The position numbers and the translations under genes are program-made. Source: Atopobiaceae bacterium (GTDB lineage Bacteria; Actinomycetota; Coriobacteriia; Coriobacteriales; Atopobiaceae). Taken from it: DNA of 12,303 bases. Location of the stretch: the NCBI GenBank assembly GCA_017510875.1, contig JAFWLX010000072.1, forward strand, positions 1 to 12,303, in the 5' to 3' direction. Below, in pieces: positions 6,970 through 12,303 of the stretch; positions within the stretch are counted from its first letter, which is position 1, and every line of letters starts with the position of its first letter. The notes under the pieces are model-generated. The model ran no database searches, was not told the DNA's origin, and saw only the letters and a list, made by a program, of their open reading frames with translations.

Positions 6970-9414
6970 ATGGGACGCAAGTCTGTTCTTGGTCTTTACC
7001 ATCGTCGCAACAGTGGTGGCACCGTCTCTCGTGCCCTGCTCATCATCTTGGGCGTCACCTTGGCCATCTTTGGCCTCCTTCTAGTGGTTGCCGCCGCGGT
7101 GATATCGCTTGACGAGGGAGGCGCCGCATTTGTGCTCATGCCCTTTGCCCTTGCTACCATCGCAGGAGGCATCGTGATTGTGGTGTCACAGGTCCGCGCC
7201 GACACGGAACGCGCCAGAATCTCTGGGTCACAGGCCGCAATTCCCGAGTCTACCGTGCCCGACCTTGCAGCTCCCCAATCAAGCCAGGAAGGCGCACCGA
7301 AGGCTCAGCCCGAGCCAGCCGCTCAGACCGCAGCAGACGTCCCCGCCTCTACCGCAAACGATGCAACCGAGGACGTAGCACATCTGGTGTATCGCTCTAC
7401 CGACCTCTTTGCCACCCTGCGCGACCTGGTGCGTCACGAGCTCTCCTCCCCCACGGCGCAGGACAAGCGCCACTTGGCTGACATGCTACAGGCCGCAGGC
7501 GTCATGAGCTGGCCTGATGCCCCCGCCTGCGAGGGTGGCCGCCTCACGCGCAATAGCCACTTCTGGATCCGCCTGGGCACCGACGACCTCACAGAAGAGC
7601 AGTACGACATGCTCATTGCCACCGAGGCGGCCCTTGGCGTCAACCAAGACCTTCCCGAGATTCGCCTGCAACAACTAGCAAGCCCTGCAGCCGAGGAGGC
7701 CTCGCTGCGCCTCATGCGTCACCTTTGCGACCAGCACGTAGACCGTCCAGAGCTTACTGACGAGGGCCTTCGCGTGTGCTATCACAACACCAATGACGAG
7801 TCGAGCACCGGAGACTGGGTGGTGCGCTCGATCATCTGCAATGCAGTTGAGTGCGTTAAAACGCCTTTCCGTGTGGTGTGCGACGTACGCGTAAACATCG
7901 ATGAGGGCCTGGTCATACTCGCGCCAGAGATTGTGCGCCCGCGCTGCATGGCCATCTTCTCCTCCGACAGCAACACTCAGGCAGGCCTAGCCCGTGCTTA
8001 CGCCTTCCGCCTGGCGGTGCTTCTTGCCTCTCACGCCCTTGATGCGTCCAACAAGGTAGAGCGCGTAGTGGTCAACTGCCACGAGCACGCCAAGACCGAG
8101 ACGCTCATCTCGTTTGACATCAGCCGCAAGTTCATAGGCATCCTGCGCACCGTAGCAGCCAGCGAGGTCATTGAAGAGGGCTTCCCCACCGACCCCAGAA
8201 TCCGCTGCGACTTCTTGGGCAGCTGGTTTGCCCCTGTACAGCCGTTTGTAGGAATCGATGACTCCGTGGCCATCCCCTCAAACGCGCACACCTTCCCCGA
8301 GCTTGATGCGCGCGAGGCGCCGGAGTCCATCGTGCAAACCTGCAACGCCAAGCGCATCTGTGATCTGGGCATCAACGAGAACGCCTGCCGCATCAGCGCA
8401 TGGGAGTCTGTCAAAGACCAGATGGGCACCACAACAGAACAGGCGGTATCGGCCTTGGTGGCAGCACGCAACAGTGCCTCGGACATCACGGTTGCCGAAG
8501 CATGCAACCGCGTTGCGCAAGCCTTGGTAGACGGGTCGGTTGACCTTGACGATACCAGCGCCGTAGCCTCGCTCTTTGTTGATGGCTCGGCACTTGACCA
8601 GGCCATGAACAAGGCCAGCAAGCTTCTCGACGATGACGAGAACCCCAACGCCGAGGCCGCTCTTAAGATTCTTGAGGCTGCGCTGGCGCCCATCGAGGAC
8701 ATGGGAGCATACCTGGATGACGAGACCTACGTGTACCGCTACTTTGGCTCGGTGGCCGAGCGCATACAGCACAATCGCACGATAGACGAGGGCGGCCGCG
8801 AGATCCGCCTGGTCCCTGACTCCCACTTCAATGCACACAGCAACGCCTCAATAGCGCTGGGCATGCTGGGACGCTTTGACGAGGCACTTGAGCACGCTGA
8901 CATCTGCCTTCGTCTGGCACCCACCTCCACCTACGCCACCATGCGCAAGGTGCGCGTGCTCGAGTCGCAGTCGCGCATCTACGAGGCAGCAGACCTCATC
9001 ATTGACGCTCTGCGCAACGCCGTAACCCCACGCGATGCAGCTATCTGCCACTACCGTCTTGCCTACATGGAGTGGAAGCTGGGACGCGAGGACCTTGCCG
9101 CAGCTTGCTACCAGCGCTCGCTCAACTGGGACACCGAGATGTCAGCACAGGCAAAAGAGGAGCTTGACGACCTTATCTCGTCCTCGCCACAGCTTGAGCG
9201 TCCCACCAGCGAGCAGGCCGACGCCACGCTGGCGCGCGAGGGCATCCCACTGGGCTGCGTGCGCACCGACGGCGAGCGCGCCCTTGCCGCAGCTGTTGCC
9301 TGCATGGACAACGGCGTGTTGCTCTCGGCGCGTCCGCTCATGGCCGTGCTGTACGGCATGAACAACGACGATGTGGTGATGGGAGTCTATCGCTCGCTGA
9401 GCGTCTCGGTATAA
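6970..9414 (+). CDS. Membrane-anchored protein with TPR-like repeats, function unknown
   Basis: I do not recognise a named family for this 814-residue protein. A basic N-terminus is followed by two hydrophobic helices (about 22-46 and 52-74). Next comes an Ala/Pro/Gln-rich flexible linker (about 85-135) and then a large soluble region. The charges (basic start, RADTERAR after helix 2) suggest both termini are cytoplasmic. Helical repeats resembling TPR units lie near the C-terminus, at about 617-650 (SIALGMLGRFDEALEHADI), 655-686 and 690-720 (YRLAYMEWKLGREDLAAACY). The central part (about 140-600) is of unknown fold. The ATG at 6970 has GGAG five bases upstream; an in-frame TTG at 6925 lacks this. 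It diverges from uvrB, and its last 28 bases overlap the end of the convergent transglycosylase gene. A scaffold or envelope-associated role is a guess. Confidence 0.85.
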   Translation: MGRKSVLGLYHRRNSGGTVSRALLIILGVTLAIFGLLLVVAAAVISLDEGGAAFVLMPFALATIAGGIVIVVSQVRADTERARISGSQAAIPESTVPDLAAPQSSQEGAPKAQPEPAAQTAADVPASTANDATEDVAHLVYRSTDLFATLRDLVRHELSSPTAQDKRHLADMLQAAGVMSWPDAPACEGGRLTRNSHFWIRLGTDDLTEEQYDMLIATEAALGVNQDLPEIRLQQLASPAAEEASLRLMRHLCDQHVDRPELTDEGLRVCYHNTNDESSTGDWVVRSIICNAVECVKTPFRVVCDVRVNIDEGLVILAPEIVRPRCMAIFSSDSNTQAGLARAYAFRLAVLLASHALDASNKVERVVVNCHEHAKTETLISFDISRKFIGILRTVAASEVIEEGFPTDPRIRCDFLGSWFAPVQPFVGIDDSVAIPSNAHTFPELDAREAPESIVQTCNAKRICDLGINENACRISAWESVKDQMGTTTEQAVSALVAARNSASDITVAEACNRVAQALVDGSVDLDDTSAVASLFVDGSALDQAMNKASKLLDDDENPNAEAALKILEAALAPIEDMGAYLDDETYVYRYFGSVAERIQHNRTIDEGGREIRLVPDSHFNAHSNASIALGMLGRFDEALEHADICLRLAPTSTYATMRKVRVLESQSRIYEAADLIIDALRNAVTPRDAAICHYRLAYMEWKLGREDLAAACYQRSLNWDTEMSAQAKEELDDLISSSPQLERPTSEQADATLAREGIPLGCVRTDGERALAAAVACMDNGVLLSARPLMAVLYGMNNDDVVMGVYRSLSVSV

Positions 9415-9977
9415 AACTGCGCGTAACGTTTGTACGACTCGTTCACCCGCATGAGGTAGAGGGCTGTCTCGGGAAACTTTATAGCATCGGTGATGTCTCC
9501 CCCACTTGACAGCCACTCCTCAACCGAGCCTGGCCCCGCATTGTAGGCGGCAATCACCTCGTCGGTCGATCCCAGCACACTGCTTAGCTGTTGCAGGTAG
9601 GCGCAGCCATATTCAATGTTGGTAGCCGGGTCTTCCAAGTTGGCAGGATCATAGACACCAGCATCAACCAGCCCGTACTCGGCCAGCTCGCCAGAGGTGG
9701 AGGGCATGATCTGCATGAGTCCCACAGCCCCCGCATCAGAGGTTACGTGGGTGTCCCATCCCGACTCGCACCTGATGATGGAGCAGACCAAAAGGGGGTC
9801 AACCCCATGGCGTGCCGATGAGTCAAGAATCTCGTCCTTGTATTCGATGGGTAGCAGATAGCGCCTTACCAACGAGCCGGGAAGCGTTATCTGACCAAAG
9901 GTGAGGCCGGCAACCAGAAGCATCAGAAGAATGGGAATCGTTCGATACCAGCGCCAGAATCGTACGTGGCCTGTCAT
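9387..9977 (-). CDS. Lytic transglycosylase, SLT domain, membrane-anchored
   Basis: This 196-residue enzyme should cleave the MurNAc-GlcNAc bond of peptidoglycan outside the membrane. A basic N-terminus and one hydrophobic segment (about 13-31) form an uncleaved anchor or signal peptide. The catalytic domain follows: RCESGW with the catalytic glutamate E71, GLMQIMP (86-92) and AYNAG (144-148), the classic SLT family 1 motifs. The ATG at 9977 overlaps the coaE stop as ATGA and has AGGAG seven bases upstream, which settles the start. A longer frame from further upstream would run inside coaE and is rejected. It is the last gene of the coaE operon. Its stop lies inside the convergent membrane-TPR gene, leaving no separate terminator space between them. 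Confidence 0.92.
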   Translation of the reverse strand: MTGHVRFWRWYRTIPILLMLLVAGLTFGQITLPGSLVRRYLLPIEYKDEILDSSARHGVDPLLVCSIIRCESGWDTHVTSDAGAVGLMQIMPSTSGELAEYGLVDAGVYDPANLEDPATNIEYGCAYLQQLSSVLGSTDEVIAAYNAGPGSVEEWLSSGGDITDAIKFPETALYLMRVNESYKRYAQFYTETLSER

Positions 9978-10597
9978 CGATCGGCTCCTGTCGCATTCAA
10001 GACATGCTCCTCGTACCATGTACGGATACGTGCCTTTAGCTGCTCGTAATCTCCCGTGTTGTCTATGATAGAGGTAGCGTGCTCGCGCAGCCACTCATCG
10101 GTTGGCTGGTTTGCCGCACGAGCATCAAAGTCGTGGCCGCTCATACCGCGCCCTATGGCCCGCGCGCGTCGCTGGACAAGAGGGCACATAACCACAAGCA
10201 CCTCGTCTGCAAGCGCACGTATATCTTGCACCCTGTCCAGCAGCGGCACCTCTACAACACAGAGAGCTGGTGGGTTATCGGATGCCCTCAGTGCCTCCAC
10301 GCGCTCCACGAGCAAGTCTTCGATGGCCGGAATCTCAAGCGCCTCGAGAAGTGCAGCATCTTCCTTTGTGGCAAACGCACGGCTAGCCAACAGGCGGCGG
10401 TTAAGCTCACCGGTGGTGGCATCAAGCAGGTCGGCACCAAAGACCTGCGCAATCTCTTTTGTAAGAGGGCTGCCGGGGGCAAGCACATCGCGCGAGAGCT
10501 GGTCGAGATCTATCCGACAGGCTCCCAGCTCCTCAAGCTCATGGGCAACAGTCGACTTGCCCGACCCAATGCCCCCCGCAAGAAAGACGGTTTTCAC
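9974..10597 (-). CDS. coaE: Dephospho-CoA kinase
   Basis: CoaE phosphorylates the ribose 3'-hydroxyl of dephospho-CoA with ATP, the last step of coenzyme A synthesis in the cytoplasm. The 207-residue protein has the P-loop GGIGSGKS (8-15). The acidic block RIDLDQLSRDV (about 28-38) corresponds to the family's usual IDAD motif. EVPLLD is at 116-121, and the C-terminal IIDNTGDYEQL (about 177-187) matches the family's conserved I-x-N-x-G segment. Length is normal. The start is GTG at 10597; the stop of the upstream gene (TAGGG) provides a modest ribosome binding site, and the gap is 8 bp. It overlaps the transglycosylase start by ATGA. coaE and uvrB are near neighbours in other Actinobacteria such as Mycobacterium; here the opposite-strand membrane-TPR gene lies between the two blocks. 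Confidence 0.96.
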   Translation of the reverse strand: MKTVFLAGGIGSGKSTVAHELEELGACRIDLDQLSRDVLAPGSPLTKEIAQVFGADLLDATTGELNRRLLASRAFATKEDAALLEALEIPAIEDLLVERVEALRASDNPPALCVVEVPLLDRVQDIRALADEVLVVMCPLVQRRARAIGRGMSGHDFDARAANQPTDEWLREHATSIIDNTGDYEQLKARIRTWYEEHVLNATGADR

Positions 10598-10605
10598 AAT
10601 TTGCC

Positions 10606-11016
10606 CTACGACTTAGCCTCAAACTTGTTGCCACATGCAGGACAGGTAACCCTAAGATTTCCCTTGCCCCTGGGCACGCGCATCTTCTTGCCGCAAGAAG
10701 GGCAGGTAAGATGCTTGTAGTTCTTATACTCCTCAAAGGTGGCCTTGGGATTGTTGATCCAGTAGGCTGCAGGGCCAATGGCCGTGAGAAACTTGCGGTT
10801 CTCGTTGTTGCGCGCAACAACGCTTTTAGACATGATGCGCCAGCATGCGTAGACAGCCAGTGCAAACGCCAAAATGGCAAGCACGCGCGTGCGCGCAAAC
10901 AGGTTGATGAACAACAAGAGAACGGACAGCGCCACGGTCACATACGTAATCTCGTCTGCGCCATTGCGCCCGCGCATGAAGGTGGTCACGCGCTGCTCAA
11001 ACGATTCGTTGGACAT
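10606..11016 (-). CDS. Small membrane protein with C-terminal zinc ribbon
   Basis: This 136-residue protein has two hydrophobic helices (about 25-40 and 44-62) joined by a short basic turn, giving a hairpin with both ends probably in the cytoplasm. The C-terminal 35 residues form a zinc ribbon with cysteines at 105 and 108 (CPSCG) and at 125 and 128 (CPACG), spaced CxxC-16-CxxC, the second pair followed by the basic residue of NKF. No named family is recognised; a regulatory or nucleic-acid-binding role is possible but unproven. The ATG at 11016 has AGGTGA five bases upstream. In-frame starts at 11022 (ATG) and 11025 (GTG) are too close to that site. It is the first gene of an operon with coaE (8 bp gap). 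Confidence 0.85.
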   Translation of the reverse strand: MSNESFEQRVTTFMRGRNGADEITYVTVALSVLLLFINLFARTRVLAILAFALAVYACWRIMSKSVVARNNENRKFLTAIGPAAYWINNPKATFEEYKNYKHLTCPSCGKKMRVPRGKGNLRVTCPACGNKFEAKS

Positions 11017-11074
11017 ATCCATCACCTAAAGACCCATCGGTAGTAGCGTTTCACTTATGTGCTTCATCTTGCCC

Positions 11075-11080
11075 ATTATG
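11075..11080 (-). promoter_or_regulatory. Candidate -10 element of the coaE operon
   Basis: CATAAT on the minus strand (one mismatch to TATAAT) lies 58 bases before the first gene's ATG, in the only AT-richer part of the region upstream. No convincing -35 hexamer sits 16-18 bases further upstream; the nearest, TTGTAG, is 21 bases away. It is offered as a candidate only. Confidence 0.3.
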
Positions 11081-11126
11081 AGACAAGTGTACGCAACGAT
11101 ACTACAACGTCACGGTTTCTCTCAAG

Positions 11127-11424
11127 CGTCACTTTTTGTCCAAAGTACGGCGCTTTGACAAAAGAGGTTGCTTTTCACGTGCTGCCCAGTGTGCGACCTT
11201 CGGGACGACTTCTGAGGCTGCTCCGCCCGTCGGCGCGGCGGGAGCGAGGACTGCCCATTTGATGTGACCGCTGCCGTCTTGGGTTTCCTTGGCGACTGCC
11301 TGGGGAGTCAAGGGGACAGGTCGTTTGACTCCCTCCCCCGAGAGACAAACGACCTGTCCCCTTGACTCGGAACCCCTGCAGGCCGGCCAGGGCGTGACCT
11401 TCGGGAACTTCCGCAAAAGGTGAC
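11127..11424. repeat. Composite REP/MITE-like repeat block, no gene
   Basis: The gene-free stretch 11017-11508 is mostly this block. Its ends are near-inverted: CGTCACTTTTTG (from 11127) against CAAAAGGTGACA (to 11424), one internal and one terminal mismatch. Inside are an imperfect hairpin CTTTTTGTCCAAAG / CTTTGACAAAAG (11133-11164) and a GC-rich hairpin (11221-11244). An 11-bp direct repeat GACCTTCGGGA lies at 11195-11205 and 11396-11406, and a perfect 23-bp hairpin at 11305-11368. GGAACCCCT occurs at 11369-11377 and 11430-11438. Short frames across it have no protein-like features. A non-autonomous mobile or REP cluster is the likely nature; no transposase is in the window. Confidence 0.55.
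11305..11368. repeat. Perfect 23-bp inverted repeat (REP-like hairpin)
   Basis: Bases 11305-11327 are the exact reverse complement of 11346-11368, with an 18-base pyrimidine-rich centre. After an A-A mismatch, three more pairs (11329-11331 with 11342-11344) can form. The arms contain GGGGACAGGTCGTTTG, a style seen in interspersed repeats of Gram-positive genomes. No T-run follows on either strand, so an intrinsic terminator is less likely than a repeat element. Confidence 0.75.
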
Positions 11425-11508
11425 ATTCTGGAACCCCTCTTGCTCGGAATCGTGCAGAATTTTAAAAACGAGAGTGGAAGTTTGTCGGCTATGCAGGGTG
11501 GTGGTCAC

Positions 11509-12303
11509 GTGAAGAAGATATTCACAATCGATGACATCATGGTCGCGTTCATTTCGGCCTTGGGCTACGGCTTTGGCGCAACAATCTCAAAGCTTTTTGG
11601 TTGGTCGCCCCTTGTGTGTGGTGCGGTCAGCTTTGTTGTTGGTGTTGGACTTGAAGAAGTCATAAGCAAGATAGTCTTCAGCAAGACCGTACAGAGAAAC
11701 CCGACAAACCGTGTACTTATCTACGCTGCGTTCTTCCTCATTTTCATGATTGCCCATTACATTTCAGTTGTGTGGATGGGCACGTCTATGATTGATTATT
11801 TGATGGAGCAATTATTGTCGGTCGTAGGCCTTCCCATCATTGGTTTTGCAGTGAACCTGCTTCTCCGCGGATACCATGTCAGAAAGATTCGCAAGCTGTA
11901 TGGCGATGGAAGCGAAGGCTACGTGTTTGACCTAAAGAAGAAGGACATTGATGAGATAAACAAGCAAAATCAGCCTATTACTGGCAAATACGACACCAGT
12001 TGTGCGGTAAAGACAAGGACCGGCGTCTATGTTGGAGAAAAGTACAAGAAGACGATCTTCTTTTTGGGAATCCCCTATGCACAGCCACCGATAGGCGAGC
12101 TTAGATGGAAGGCCCCACAGCCGCTCCCCTCATCGGATGGCGTATTTGAGGCCAAGAACCTTGGCGCCTCTGCCATACAGGTTGAGCACAAGGGCTCAAT
12201 CCTCAAGCATCACAGGCAGAGCGAAGATTGCCTGACTCTAAACATCTGCAGCGGAGCTCAAAAGTCAGAGTCAAAGAAGCCGGTTCTTGTGTTGTTCCAC
12301 CAC
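11509..12303 (+). CDS. Membrane-anchored type-B carboxylesterase family protein (partial)
   Basis: The frame stays open to the right edge, giving 265 residues without the end. The first 120 residues hold about four hydrophobic segments (about 10-30, 33-50, 69-89, 100-119), followed by a basic stretch RGYHVRKIRKLYG that suggests a cytoplasmic exit. From about 165 a type-B carboxylesterase domain begins: FFLGIPYAQPPIGELRWKAP (184-203), then SEDCLTLNI (238-246) and PVLVLFHH at the edge. The GESAG nucleophile region would lie beyond the window. I chose GTG at 11509 because GGGTGG lies seven bases upstream; an ATG at 11491 would add six residues (MQGGGH) that look like the translated binding site. 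Composition is far more AT-rich than its neighbours and it follows a repeat block, which suggests acquisition. Substrate unknown. Confidence 0.85.
   Translation, partial: MKKIFTIDDIMVAFISALGYGFGATISKLFGWSPLVCGAVSFVVGVGLEEVISKIVFSKTVQRNPTNRVLIYAAFFLIFMIAHYISVVWMGTSMIDYLMEQLLSVVGLPIIGFAVNLLLRGYHVRKIRKLYGDGSEGYVFDLKKKDIDEINKQNQPITGKYDTSCAVKTRTGVYVGEKYKKTIFFLGIPYAQPPIGELRWKAPQPLPSSDGVFEAKNLGASAIQVEHKGSILKHHRQSEDCLTLNICSGAQKSESKKPVLVLFHH

Noticed and set aside
9978..10094. Longer N-terminus for the lytic transglycosylase
   Set aside because: It would lie inside coaE. The ATGA start with AGGAG directly before the membrane segment is far better supported.
11129..11508. Short minus-strand open frames across the repeat block
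   Set aside because: They translate the hairpin arms, begin and end within repeats, and have no binding sites or protein-like composition.

Overview
The window is GC-rich and almost all protein-coding. It most resembles a high-GC Gram-positive of the class Coriobacteriia (Collinsella, Olsenella or Atopobium relatives). That placement is an inference from codon use, the coaE-to-uvrB neighbourhood shared with other Actinobacteria, and the style of the intergenic repeats. No rRNA or tRNA was seen to confirm it.

Layout. The first 64 bases are the tail of an unrecognised gene on the + strand. Two related hairpins (120-148 and 179-215) follow, the second a strong bidirectional terminator candidate. 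From 265 to 6767 the minus strand carries, in transcription order: uvrB (nucleotide excision repair), a DUF2974/Mbeg1-like alpha/beta-hydrolase, an HI0933/BaiN-type flavoprotein, and a COG2509-type FAD-dependent dehydrogenase. The last three are tightly packed (27 bp gap, then an ATGA overlap). The uvrB-hydrolase gap is 147 bp and holds a periodic inverted-repeat cluster, so uvrB may or may not be cotranscribed with them.

The uvrB leader contains an unusual element: a 15-bp inverted repeat flanked by 11-bp direct repeats, one of which is the ribosome binding site. Diverging from uvrB on the + strand is a large (814 aa) membrane-anchored protein with C-terminal TPR-like repeats and no assignable function. 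Its 3' end overlaps by 28 bp the end of a convergent minus-strand operon: small membrane zinc-ribbon protein, coaE (last step of coenzyme A synthesis), and an SLT-type lytic transglycosylase. The last two are joined by an ATGA overlap.

The stretch 11017-11508 has no gene. It holds the start region of the coaE operon and a composite REP/MITE-like repeat block with a perfect 23-bp hairpin. Just beyond it, composition drops sharply and a + strand gene runs off the window: four likely transmembrane segments fused to a type-B carboxylesterase domain. It looks like an accessory, possibly acquired gene.

No complete new multi-gene system can be claimed. The best leads are the membrane-TPR protein, the membrane-esterase fusion, and the uvrB leader element.
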